DNA from: CAZRSW01 sp964602845
GTDB taxonomy: Bacteria; Chloroflexota; Dehalococcoidia; Lucifugimonadales; UBA826
NCBI GenBank assembly: GCA_964602845.1
Contig: CAZRSW010000015.1
Coordinates: 1-45,941, forward strand
Direction of reading: 5' to 3'
Length of the DNA stretch: 45,941 nt
The notes beneath the pieces were generated by a model. The model did no database searches. It was not told the DNA's origin and saw nothing but the letters and a program-made list of their open reading frames with translations. Shown here one piece after another: positions 16,462 through 25,168 of this stretch (positions within the stretch are counted from its first letter, which is position 1; each line of letters begins with the position of its first letter). The position numbers were made by a program, and so were the translations under genes.

Positions 16462-17700
16462 CTACAACGATCGTTCCAACTGCTTTATAAATCCGGTATG
16501 GCCGGTGCCCTTAAACGATATATTTTCTGCTTCATGGAAAATCAAGAAATTTTTCATCGCTACTGAAACGTCATGTACCAATATATCGTCTAGGTCTACT
16601 CCGGGTTCCAAATGTAGTGCATTTATATGCATAGTCTTGGATGGTCGATCCAGCCTAGGATCGAATCTTCCAATGAGATTTCCTTTATGAAGGATAGGTA
16701 GGCAGAAATATCCCCACTTCCGCAGTGATGAAGGTTTATAACACTCAAGAATCTGTCTAAAATTGAACAATTCCAAGTCTCGGCCTTTTGCCCAAAATAA
16801 ACTGTCGAATGGAGTGAGAAAGGTTGTTCGTGTAGGCATGTTTTGTCCATCATTGTAGCTGTCTAGTAGATTTAATTTATCCTTGTGGATAAGGAGTTTA
16901 ACCTTCTCATTCTTAAAGTTTCGAGCGGAAATTTCTTTGGCGATGCCCGATGTTATCAGTTCTTCCACATATTTATTGGCCACTCCGCGTTTCATGTGCG
17001 TATAGTCGGCAATTTGTTGATGTCGACAAACCCCTGTTGCCAATAACGACATCTCAAGGTCATGAATTATAGAGTCCTCAATAGAACAGGTTTTAACTAA
17101 CATATCTTCTGACAGATAATTCTCAGTAAGTCCATAAACTTTCTGGAAATTAATGCGGTTTACTATGATCGCCTTGCCTGAATCATAGAGGTGTTCTAAC
17201 GCTCTTTTTTGAGGTTTCCAGTCCCACCAGGCCCCTCGTTTTGGGCCAGTATTGGAAAAGTTTGATGTCTTTTGTGGTCCTTTGTTTTGGAGGATTGACA
17301 TTATTTCTTCCACCAATGATCTATTCCTATCAATAGACATCCATTTCCCCCAGCGTTTGCTTTCCCCTTCTTCGTGCTGTTTCATCATTGGATATCTGTA
17401 GGGAAATTCCTCAATGGGGATTACACAGGCTGCGTGATACCAATACTCGAAGAACCTACGATTAGGACCATAGCAAAGATCATCGAGGAAAGTTGTCGAA
17501 TAATTATTGATGCGACTCCACATTGCAATATAGTGGCTTCTCCGAATCATCTGGAGGGTGTCTATTTGCAGCGCTCTTATCTTGAGTACCACGTCCAATA
17601 TTGAGTCTGTAAATGTATTAGAAGTTTTCTTATGACTACGGGATAACTGTTGCGATTCTAGGATTGTTGCTTTAACAGACTCAAGTGAATAACAAGTCAT
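16462..17700 (-). CDS. Winged-helix DNA glycosylase, YcaQ/AlkX-like (HTH_42)
   Basis: A 412-residue winged-helix protein of the AlkZ/YcaQ superfamily, bacterial glycosylases that excise bulky N-alkyl adducts and unhook interstrand crosslinks. The catalytic Q-phi-D motif that separates the YcaQ branch from AlkZ (Q-phi-Q) is Gln45-Ile-Asp47 in ALQIDTLQMIRRSHY. FFEYWYHAACVIP is the second family signature, and the C-terminal LIGRFDPRLDRP segment is also typical. It is seven bases downstream of the phosphohexomutase gene and 63 bases upstream of polA, a sensible partner for repair synthesis. Which lesion it removes in this organism is unknown. Confidence 0.85.
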   Translation of the reverse strand: MTCYSLESVKATILESQQLSRSHKKTSNTFTDSILDVVLKIRALQIDTLQMIRRSHYIAMWSRINNYSTTFLDDLCYGPNRRFFEYWYHAACVIPIEEFPYRYPMMKQHEEGESKRWGKWMSIDRNRSLVEEIMSILQNKGPQKTSNFSNTGPKRGAWWDWKPQKRALEHLYDSGKAIIVNRINFQKVYGLTENYLSEDMLVKTCSIEDSIIHDLEMSLLATGVCRHQQIADYTHMKRGVANKYVEELITSGIAKEISARNFKNEKVKLLIHKDKLNLLDSYNDGQNMPTRTTFLTPFDSLFWAKGRDLELFNFRQILECYKPSSLRKWGYFCLPILHKGNLIGRFDPRLDRPSKTMHINALHLEPGVDLDDILVHDVSVAMKNFLIFHEAENISFKGTGHTGFIKQLERSL

Positions 17701-17707
17701 TGATTAA

Positions 17708-19129
17708 TCATAACCCGGCTATTTTTTTGCACTCTTCGATTAGAAGCGCAACTATTTCTGGAGAGTCGGCTTCAGCATAAATTCTTAGCACTGGTTCCGT
17801 GCCAGATAGGCGAATTAATGCCCATGAACCGTCCTGTAGGATGTATCTGAGCCCGTCTCTGTCGTCTATCTCTGACACCAATATATTTGCCAGGTGTCTG
17901 GGTGATTCAGACTCAACTTTTCCCATTATGTGTTCCCGTTCACTGGCCGGGTATTCTAAATCTAGTCGGTCATAAAAATGAGGGCCCACTTTCCCTTCGA
18001 GATCGATGATTAGCTCTCCGGGATTCTTTCCTGTCTTTACCATCATGTCTAATAACATCAAGGCGGATAGAATCCCATCCCTTTCTGGTATGTGGCCTCG
18101 GAAGGCGTAGCCGCCACTTTCCTCGCCGGCTGCAACTGCGCCCTCTTCGATCATTACTGGTCCTAAATGCTTGAATCCAACAGGAGTGGTCAACACCGGC
18201 AGTCCATGAGCTTCACCAATCTTGTCAATCATACTAGTCATGGTTATTGATTTGACTAAAGTCCCCTTCATTCCGAGCCCTTCTATAAGGTGCTGGCATA
18301 TTAAAGAGAACACATGAAGGGTAGATATGTAGTGTCCATTTTCATCTAATACACCAAGTCTGTCCGCATCTCCATCGGTTGCGATTCCTATATCGGCGTT
18401 GACTTCATCCATGGCTGATTTGAGTGGTGTAAGATTAGAATCGATAGGTTCCGGTTGTTTCATATTGGGGAAGCTTGGATTTACGTTTGAACGTATCTCA
18501 AAAACCCTAGTGCTGCCTCCTTCAAGAAGACTCGCCAAGTATCCCGACCCCGCACCATGCATAGAGTCCACGGCGACGTTGAGACCAGCCTCCCGTATTT
18601 CTTTGAGACCAACCATCCCCGCAATATGGTTCATATATGTTGCTTGCGGGTTTATCATTTCTATCAAGCCATTCTTAACGGCTTCAGGAGCAGCGACGCT
18701 TGATGCTTTGCCATCTTCTTCCAATCTTGATATATAACCTTCAAGGTCTTTTACGATTTCTGGGGAGGCACTACCACCGTATCCGGGTCTAAATTTAAAT
18801 CCGTTCCATTCTTTAGAATTATGACTAGCGGTGATGATAATTCCGGCTCCGCACTCCCGGTTCAAAACATTATAACTAATGACTGGAGTTGGGGCGTGTC
18901 GGTCACAGAGCATGACGGGGATACCATTTGCGGCTGCAACTTCTGCCGCCGCAACGGCGAATCTGTCTGAAGCAAATCGCGTATCATATCCAATAATTAG
19001 CCCGTTGGCCTCTATGTTTCGGTCTTTCATGTATTCTGATACTGCTTGAGAGCAAATACGCACATTATCAAATGTGTAGTCTTCAGCTGTTACTGCTCTC
19101 CAGCCGTCAGTGCCAAATTTTATAGTCAT
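17708..19129 (-). CDS. Phosphoglucomutase/phosphomannomutase family enzyme
   Basis: A 473-residue alpha-D-phosphohexomutase. Ser102 in IIITASHNSKEWNGFK is the phosphoserine. The Mg loop is TDGDADRLG, the sugar-specificity loop is GEESGGYAFRGHIPERDG, and the phosphate-binding RLSGTEPVLRIY lies near the C terminus. GEESGG with FRGHIPERDG is common in glucose-1-phosphate mutases, but PMM/PGM specificity cannot be fixed by motif alone. It sits in the long minus-strand run 27 bases after metK and could make glucose-1-phosphate for nucleotide sugars used by the GalE encoded at 27 kb. Confidence 0.93.
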   Translation of the reverse strand: MTIKFGTDGWRAVTAEDYTFDNVRICSQAVSEYMKDRNIEANGLIIGYDTRFASDRFAVAAAEVAAANGIPVMLCDRHAPTPVISYNVLNRECGAGIIITASHNSKEWNGFKFRPGYGGSASPEIVKDLEGYISRLEEDGKASSVAAPEAVKNGLIEMINPQATYMNHIAGMVGLKEIREAGLNVAVDSMHGAGSGYLASLLEGGSTRVFEIRSNVNPSFPNMKQPEPIDSNLTPLKSAMDEVNADIGIATDGDADRLGVLDENGHYISTLHVFSLICQHLIEGLGMKGTLVKSITMTSMIDKIGEAHGLPVLTTPVGFKHLGPVMIEEGAVAAGEESGGYAFRGHIPERDGILSALMLLDMMVKTGKNPGELIIDLEGKVGPHFYDRLDLEYPASEREHIMGKVESESPRHLANILVSEIDDRDGLRYILQDGSWALIRLSGTEPVLRIYAEADSPEIVALLIEECKKIAGL

Positions 19130-19156
19130 GCCCCTATTCTCCAGGGAATCCGGTTG

Positions 19157-20368
19157 CTAGATTCCTGCGTCGATTTGGATGGACTCAGCCCGGTCTATAT
19201 TCTCCCATGGTAAATCTAGTTCGTCTCGACCGAAATGTCCGTAGGCAGCTGTCTGTTTATATATGGGTCTCCTGAGGTTTAGGTCTCTTATGATGGCTCC
19301 CGGTCGGAGATCGAAGTGACTAGCAACCAGTTCATCGATTTTTTCATATGAGATATTGTTAGTTTCAAATGTTTCTATTGAAACCGAAATAGGTTCAGAT
19401 ACGCCAATGGCATAAGAGACTTGAACTTCAGCCCTGCTAGCAACACCAGCAGCTACGAGGTTTTTTGCAACCCATCGCGCAGCATAGGCAGCAGATCTGT
19501 CAACCTTTGTAGGATCTTTGCCAGAGAACGCACCACCTCCGTGGCGAGCCATCCCACCGTACGTATCAACGAGTATCTTTCTGCCTGTTAGGCCAGTGTC
19601 CCCTACGGGGCCTCCTATTACAAACCTGCCTGTAGGGTTGATCAAAAACCGTGTATCTATAAGCATGTGTTCAGGAATTATTTCCTTTGCAACTTTATTG
19701 ATAAGATCTCGCGAGATGGTTTCATTGTCAACATCTTCCGAATGTTGATTACTAAGTAGCACGGTATGAACTCTTTTTGGCTTGCCCTTTGAGTATTCGA
19801 TGGTGACTTGTGATTTGCCATCAGGTCTAAGATACGGCAGGTCACCAGTTTTTCGTACCTCTGCTAACCTCTGAGTTAATTTATGTGAGAGAGACATCGG
19901 TAAAGGCATCAAATCCGGCGTTTCGTCACAGGCAAAGCCGACCATCATGCCTTGATCTCCAGCCCCTAAATTTTCTGTGTCATCTTTCGACGTCGGCTCA
20001 TTTCTGGCCTCTAGGGCCGTGGACACTCCAGCGGATATATCCGAGGATTGTTCGTCTATTGCTACCATAACTCCGCAGGACTTGTAATCGAATCCATAGG
20101 CAGGATCTGTGTACCCAATAGACTTTATGGTTTTTCGTACCAAAGAAGGAATGTCTACGTAGCCTCTGTTGATGCTGATTTCTCCCATTACTACTACAAG
20201 ACCCGTGGTGCAAGACACTTCGCATGCGACCCTAGCAAATGGATCTAATTCAAGCATAGCGTCCAGGACTCCGTCAGAAATCTGGTCACAAATCTTGTCC
20301 GGGTGACCCTCTGTTACAGATTCTGATGTAAACAAGTATGATGGCGACTCCATGAAACTGGAACTCAT
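19157..20368 (-). CDS. metK: S-adenosylmethionine synthetase
   Basis: MetK makes SAM from methionine and ATP. The 403-residue protein has VTEGHPDKICDQISDG near the N terminus, GAGDQGMMVGFA, and the phosphate loop GGAFSGKDPTKVDRSAAY. I start at the ATG at 20368 (MSSSFMESPSYLFTSE), with AGGAG ten bases upstream; a longer frame begins inside ahcY and adds 19 residues not seen in the family. It follows ahcY by 38 bases, so the two halves of the methyl cycle are coexpressed. SAM also feeds SpeD, encoded 9 kb away. Confidence 0.97.
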   Translation of the reverse strand: MSSSFMESPSYLFTSESVTEGHPDKICDQISDGVLDAMLELDPFARVACEVSCTTGLVVVMGEISINRGYVDIPSLVRKTIKSIGYTDPAYGFDYKSCGVMVAIDEQSSDISAGVSTALEARNEPTSKDDTENLGAGDQGMMVGFACDETPDLMPLPMSLSHKLTQRLAEVRKTGDLPYLRPDGKSQVTIEYSKGKPKRVHTVLLSNQHSEDVDNETISRDLINKVAKEIIPEHMLIDTRFLINPTGRFVIGGPVGDTGLTGRKILVDTYGGMARHGGGAFSGKDPTKVDRSAAYAARWVAKNLVAAGVASRAEVQVSYAIGVSEPISVSIETFETNNISYEKIDELVASHFDLRPGAIIRDLNLRRPIYKQTAAYGHFGRDELDLPWENIDRAESIQIDAGI

Positions 20369-20406
20369 TGTTGTTACGCTCCTGTGAATATTTTTGTTAA
20401 GGTTGT

Positions 20407-21678
20407 TTACGTGCCAATGTCCCAACTGTTCAGGTATTTCTCCTGTTCATCAGTGAGCTCATCTATCTCGATTCCCATTGAACTAAGTTTAAGCCTGCCT
20501 ACCTCCTCGTCTATTTCACGTGGTACGGTATAGACTTGGTTTTCTAGGTTGTGGTGTTCATTGGCCATATATTCTGCTGAAAGGGACTGATCTGAGAAGC
20601 TCATGTCCATGACCGCGGATGGATGGCCTTCGGCAGCGGTTAAGTTAATTAGTCGTCCTTCGCCTAGCAGGTTTATCCTTCTACCCGTTGCTAATATGTA
20701 CTGGTTGACAAATGGTCTGATTTCGGTTTTGCTGTCGGATTGTTCTTCGAGACCGACAAGATCGATCTCAACATTGAAATGGCCGCTGTTTGCAAGAGTT
20801 GCTCCGTCTTTCATGACAGCAATATGTTTTCTGTCAATGGCCTTCATCCCACCTGTCACAGTTATGAAGATGTCCCCAATTTTTGATGCGTGCTCCATTT
20901 TCATAACTTGGTGTCCATCCATCGCCGCCTCTAGAGCTCTGATCGCATCAACTTCACAAACTATCGTTTGTGCACCCATGCCCCGAGCTCTTGATGCAAC
21001 GCCACGCCCGCACCACCCATAACCTATTATGACTACGTTTTTACCTGCCCAGAGTATGTTTGTTGCTCTAGTTATGCCGTCTAAAGTGCTTTGACCAGTT
21101 CCATAACGGTTATCAAAAAAATGTTTTGTATCGGCGTCATTGACAGCGATGACGGGATAACGTAGTTTACCTTCCCCCGCCAGACTTTTGAGACGGATAA
21201 CACCCGTGGTGGTTTCCTCTGTTCCACCTATGATATTTTCCATTAGGTCACTTCGTTCTCCATGCAACATAGCAACCAAATCTGCACCGTCATCCATTGT
21301 CATGTGAGGTTTCCTCTCTAGGACAGAAACCAGATGGTTGTAATAGGTATCCCTGTCTTCACCGTTGATTGCAAATGTCGGGATGCCGTATTCGGCGACT
21401 AGTGCGGCTGCAACATCATCCTGTGTACTCAACGGATTACTTGCGCAAAGTGATACTTCGGCACCACCGTTACTTAGAGTTATGGCTAAATTTGCGGTTT
21501 CACTTGTAACGTGAAGACATGCGGCGACCTTTAACCCTCTAAGTGGCTTTTCTTTGGTGAATCTCTCATTAATTAGACGTAACACAGGCATTTCGCGTTC
21601 GGCCCAGTTAATCCTTTTCATGCCTTGCTCAGCAAGTGTCATGTCTTTAATATCCCCTGTCTCACTCTTATTTGGCAA
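20407..21678 (-). CDS. ahcY: Adenosylhomocysteinase
   Basis: A 423-residue S-adenosylhomocysteine hydrolase that clears the inhibitory by-product of methyltransferases, giving homocysteine and adenosine. Signature segments: CLHVTSETANLAITL, the NAD-binding VIGYGWCGRGVASRARGMGA with CEVDAIRALEAAMDG, and VTGGMKAIDRKHIAVMKDGA. The C terminus is the short bacterial or archaeal type. The start is TTG with AGGAG eight bases upstream. It lies 27 bases after the PfkB-family kinase, which could phosphorylate the adenosine released, and 38 bases before metK. Confidence 0.97.
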   Translation of the reverse strand: MPNKSETGDIKDMTLAEQGMKRINWAEREMPVLRLINERFTKEKPLRGLKVAACLHVTSETANLAITLSNGGAEVSLCASNPLSTQDDVAAALVAEYGIPTFAINGEDRDTYYNHLVSVLERKPHMTMDDGADLVAMLHGERSDLMENIIGGTEETTTGVIRLKSLAGEGKLRYPVIAVNDADTKHFFDNRYGTGQSTLDGITRATNILWAGKNVVIIGYGWCGRGVASRARGMGAQTIVCEVDAIRALEAAMDGHQVMKMEHASKIGDIFITVTGGMKAIDRKHIAVMKDGATLANSGHFNVEIDLVGLEEQSDSKTEIRPFVNQYILATGRRINLLGEGRLINLTAAEGHPSAVMDMSFSDQSLSAEYMANEHHNLENQVYTVPREIDEEVGRLKLSSMGIEIDELTDEQEKYLNSWDIGT

Positions 21679-21705
21679 TTTTATATCTCCTAGTTCAACT
21701 AGCTA

Positions 21706-22647
21706 TCAATTTGTTGGTACTGACTCGTCACTCTGCAGAGGCATAATCCTCGTTAACTGCACCATTTGTCTGAATCTTTCATCAATTTCCTCTTGGCGAA
21801 GGGTAAGGAACCGGTCTATGCTGAACTCTTGGACCGTGAAGGATCCCATTACAGAGCCCGCCACTGTTGCCCTTCGCAATCCGTTAGCTGAAATATCTCC
21901 CGTGCTTGCTATGTATCCCATAAATCCTCCCGCAAATGAGTCTCCGGCTCCTGTTGGATCCAACACGTCCCGTAAAGGGAATGCAGGAGCGGAGTAAATA
22001 TCATTGTTGTTAAAAAGGAGTACGCCATGTTCTCCTTTTTTTACGACAATGATTTTAGGGCCCATTTCTTGGATTTTTTCTACTGCAGACAAAATATTGT
22101 CCTGTTTTGTGAAAGATTTTAGTTCCTCCTGATCCATGAACAAAACGTCTACGGTTTTTATTGTTTCTGTAAGTTGAATAGCATGGTTGTCAATCCAAAA
22201 ATCCATCGTATCCAATGCTACGAGTCTGGGCCTACTGGCCATTTGTTTTAGAATATCTAACTGAAGCGTGGGATCTATATTGGCTAAGAATAGGTATTCA
22301 CTTTTCTTGTGTGAGGAATGCAGATTTGGGCTGAAATTGGCAAAAACGTTCAATTCGGTTTTAATCGTATCCCTATTATTGGAATCATGTGAATCATAGA
22401 TCCCTTCCCATCGGAAAGTATCTCCCTCGGCAGTATCGAGCCCACTTAAGTCAATTTTAAAATCTGATAGCAGCTCTCTCTTTGATTGGCAAAAATCGTC
22501 CCCAACGACTGCTACCAAACTAACTCCACTGAAGAAGCTAGCAGACAGCGAAAAGTACATCGCTGATCCTCCAAGTGAGTTTGTTCTAGTTCCATATTTC
22601 GTGGTTACTGAATCATAAGCGACAGATCCTACTACAAGGAGGGACAT
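21706..22647 (-). CDS. PfkB-family carbohydrate/nucleoside kinase, probable adenosine kinase role
   Basis: A 313-residue ribokinase-fold kinase. It shows GGSAMYFSLSASFFSG in the N-terminal PfkB region and the anion-hole and catalytic motif DPTGAGDSFAGGFMG near residue 240. The annotation as adenosine kinase is inference from context: it is two bases after the rhodanese gene and directly before ahcY, whose reaction produces adenosine that must be removed to pull hydrolysis forward. The sequence alone would allow any sugar or nucleoside. Confidence is high for the family, moderate for the substrate. Confidence 0.82.
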   Translation of the reverse strand: MSLLVVGSVAYDSVTTKYGTRTNSLGGSAMYFSLSASFFSGVSLVAVVGDDFCQSKRELLSDFKIDLSGLDTAEGDTFRWEGIYDSHDSNNRDTIKTELNVFANFSPNLHSSHKKSEYLFLANIDPTLQLDILKQMASRPRLVALDTMDFWIDNHAIQLTETIKTVDVLFMDQEELKSFTKQDNILSAVEKIQEMGPKIIVVKKGEHGVLLFNNNDIYSAPAFPLRDVLDPTGAGDSFAGGFMGYIASTGDISANGLRRATVAGSVMGSFTVQEFSIDRFLTLRQEEIDERFRQMVQLTRIMPLQSDESVPTN

Positions 22648-22649
22648 TT

Positions 22650-23003
22650 CTATAAATCACTACCTTCACTCGTTGGGTAACCTTTGGTAATCCAAGTTTC
22701 CGTCCCTTCCTCTATGTTGAAAAGACGGTCGGATTCTAGTCCCATAGCAGCTGCCATTTCACAGGCTAGCCCACTCCTCACTCCTGCGGCACATATGAAT
22801 AATAGTTTATCGTTCTCTGGAAGCTCATCGATACGACTTAATATATCATCGACTGTTATGAATAAGGCTCCTTTAATGTGGCCTTCCAGATATTCGTCGC
22901 TACGTCTCACATCTATGAAAGTCACATCATCGTCATCATACCATTGGGAAGCTTCGTCAACGCTTATTCTCATATATGGTTCTCCGGGTACTTGTCTAGG
23001 CAT
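22650..23003 (-). CDS. Single-domain rhodanese
   Basis: A 117-residue rhodanese domain. The fold signature DVRRSDEYLEGHIKGAL is followed by the active-site loop ICAAGVRSG, so the persulfide-forming cysteine is present (Cys70) with the six-residue loop of sulfurtransferases. It probably carries sulfane sulfur. GGGGAG-type ribosome binding sequence precedes the ATG by about eight bases. It is the first gene of the SAM-cycle run and lies two bases before the PfkB-family kinase. A link to sulfur amino acid recycling is suggestive, not shown. Confidence 0.88.
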   Translation of the reverse strand: MPRQVPGEPYMRISVDEASQWYDDDDVTFIDVRRSDEYLEGHIKGALFITVDDILSRIDELPENDKLLFICAAGVRSGLACEMAAAMGLESDRLFNIEEGTETWITKGYPTSEGSDL

Positions 23004-23234
23004 ATCTTCTGCTCCCCTGATTAAGGTATTTGTTTAACATAAGTTTAATGGGATTTTTCACTTGTCAATCGGTTTCTTTATTATCCGTCATCAATATAGG
23101 TGACAGCACCTCGCTGCACGTACAGTTGAAATTTGCAATCAGCATTCTCATTAATGATTTTTTGATCTTGGTTGAATTAACTATATACCCATAGGAGAGT
23201 CAAGGAAAAGTTAAGTTATCATTGCCATCAAGAA

Positions 23235-24419
23235 TCAGAGTACTACGGAGTAAGTACCAGAGATAGGTTTTCCAATTAATGGGCGTAAATAATCTTTAAA
23301 ATCCTGAGGTGTATTGCCCGAGGCATCTGGCAAAAATTCTCTCGGTAATATTCGTGTTTTACCGGCGACTTCTGCTAGAGGGGCGTGGGTTGTGGCACAC
23401 TGGTAAGATTCCCCCTTGAGCCTATCAAGTGTTATTATCACGTCTCTAATGTCATTAGATGCGCAGCGGACAGCGTTTGTGCCGGCTAAATGAGCCTCAA
23501 ATCTATCAGTTTCAGATACCGAGTCTCCAAGTGATCTCTGTATGGTTCCCGGCTTCTCGAATCTGCATCTAACATTTAATTCTTTCATCACTCTTTGAGA
23601 AAGATGTTTTGCAGGACCATCATAATATTGGTGACCAAATCCATCTATAAACCATGGTTTTTCCTGGTTCCCTATCACACCCTTTGGACCTCTGACATTT
23701 TCTGCAATAATAGCCACGGCATAGCCATTTTTCCTATAACATTCTTCAATCTTGCTCAGAAAATATTCTTCATCCAAAGGAATTTCCGGCACTCCTATGA
23801 AGTGAGGTGGGTCGGAGTCATCTTTTTTATACAATGACGACGAAACGGCCAACCAACCTGCGTCTCGACCCATGACTTCCATAATAGTTATGGGCGAAGA
23901 CATATTCATGGACCAGGCATCTCTGGCTGCTCCTAATGTAGCTTGTGCGATGAATCTAGCTGCGCTCCCATACCCAGGACAGTGGTCAGTGAGTACCAGA
24001 TCATTATCAATCGTTTTTGGAACATTGACAACAATCAAGTCATAATTTGTATGGATTGCCGCTTTGCTTAATTCCAGTCCGGTCTCAGCTGAATCATTCC
24101 CCCCAATGATGTGGATTATCCGGATCTCATTTTTACGGAGAACATCCAATATAGGATCGATGTCATTTGATAGAATTTTGTGTCTTGAGGATCCTAGTGC
24201 AGCCCCGGTGGTTTCATCGAGGGAGGTCAACTTGTCCTTCGACAAATTAGTGAGATCTATGAGATTTGAGGAAATTATGCCATCTATCCCGTGATCTGCG
24301 CCCAAGATCCGGCTGAGTGGGAATCTTTCACGAGCCTCTCGTATGATTCCAGATAGGCTACTATTGATGACTGCGGTACTGCCCCCAGATTGTACTATTA
24401 ATATGTTTCCGTTATACAT
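23235..24419 (-). CDS. 6-phosphofructokinase, PPi-dependent type
   Basis: A 394-residue group A phosphofructokinase phosphorylating fructose-6-phosphate, or running in reverse. The catalytic PKTIDND is at 134-140. Lys135, in place of the Gly of ATP enzymes, together with Asp109 in the GGxD position, points to pyrophosphate as phosphoryl donor. MEVMGRDAGWLA is the hexose-phosphate motif in its PPi-type form. Oddly, the Mg loop reads GGNDS (106-110) where GGDDT or GGDGS is usual, so Asn108 replaces the conserved Asp. It lies 17 bases after the HAD gene on the same strand. Confidence 0.88.
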   Translation of the reverse strand: MYNGNILIVQSGGSTAVINSSLSGIIREARERFPLSRILGADHGIDGIISSNLIDLTNLSKDKLTSLDETTGAALGSSRHKILSNDIDPILDVLRKNEIRIIHIIGGNDSAETGLELSKAAIHTNYDLIVVNVPKTIDNDLVLTDHCPGYGSAARFIAQATLGAARDAWSMNMSSPITIMEVMGRDAGWLAVSSSLYKKDDSDPPHFIGVPEIPLDEEYFLSKIEECYRKNGYAVAIIAENVRGPKGVIGNQEKPWFIDGFGHQYYDGPAKHLSQRVMKELNVRCRFEKPGTIQRSLGDSVSETDRFEAHLAGTNAVRCASNDIRDVIITLDRLKGESYQCATTHAPLAEVAGKTRILPREFLPDASGNTPQDFKDYLRPLIGKPISGTYSVVL

Positions 24420-24436
24420 GCGCCATCTATTCGTAT

Positions 24437-25168
24437 TTAAGAGTCAGTAAATGTGGTAAGTTTGTAATTTAAATCTATAAAATCTGAGGCAATTAGGTCA
24501 ATGAATTCTTCTGGGCGATCGTCGGATGTTATTGCCCCATGTTCCAAAGGTCTTAGGACATAAGCCGTGGACATACCCTGCGACTTGGCAGCCCGGAGGT
24601 CATTTTTGTGAGCGGCTACCATCATTATTTCTTCTATTGGAATTCCAAGGTAGTCTGAGCAGCTGAGGTACACCTCCGGATCCGGTTTATAGTGATTAGT
24701 TAATTCCCCTGATAGTATGACGTCCCAAGGTAAGGCACCATATTTAGCCATGTTGACTAATAGAGCGATATTACCGTTCGACAAGGTACTAATGACGAAG
24801 TTACGTTTTAATAGTGTTAAACCTTCAACGGAATCGCCCCATGGGTCCAATCGATGCCATGCAAGGTTGAGATGTTTGATCTCTTCCTCAGTTAGGCTGG
24901 TTATTTCGTATTTTTCCAATAGGTCTCTCAGTATGATCAGGTGCAAAGAATCTATAGTCATCCATGGTAGTTGTCCATTTCTGACCCGATCCATTGATGG
25001 AGCATACCCTGCCCTCCACTCATCAGCGAACGCAGACCAATCGATAAAGAAGCCTTTTTTAGCGCCGAGTTCCTGTATTTCTCTAGATATACTAGTTCGC
25101 CAGTCCACAACGGTTCCGAAAACATCAAAGGTTAGTGCTCGGGGCTTTTTAATGTTGTGATTATTCAT
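24437..25168 (-). CDS. HAD-superfamily hydrolase, haloacid dehalogenase type II-like
   Basis: A 243-residue HAD protein with nucleophile Asp15 in TFDVFGTVVDW, motif II in STLSNGN, and the motif III Lys in HYKPDPEVY. It resembles annotated type II 2-haloacid dehalogenases, but where L-2-haloacid dehalogenases carry SSNxWD it has VAAHKNDLRAAKS, so dehalogenase activity is doubtful and another 2-substituted acid or phosphate ester is possible. I start at the ATG at 25168, which overlaps the CoA ligase stop by eight bases; an upstream TTG adds seven residues. It is probably translationally coupled to the ligase. Confidence 0.78.
   Translation of the reverse strand: MNNHNIKKPRALTFDVFGTVVDWRTSISREIQELGAKKGFFIDWSAFADEWRAGYAPSMDRVRNGQLPWMTIDSLHLIILRDLLEKYEITSLTEEEIKHLNLAWHRLDPWGDSVEGLTLLKRNFVISTLSNGNIALLVNMAKYGALPWDVILSGELTNHYKPDPEVYLSCSDYLGIPIEEIMMVAAHKNDLRAAKSQGMSTAYVLRPLEHGAITSDDRPEEFIDLIASDFIDLNYKLTTFTDS

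Noticed and set aside
23036..23068. Perfect TTGACA on the minus strand (23063-23068) upstream of the rhodanese gene, as promoter of the SAM-cycle operon
   Set aside because: No acceptable -10 hexamer lies at 16-18 bases; the nearest, TATGTT, would need a 21-base spacer.
23004..23234. SAM or SAH riboswitch ahead of the metK/ahcY run
   Set aside because: The GCAGCGAGG-like stretch on the minus strand does not extend into the SAH aptamer core, and no SAM-I/II core was seen.
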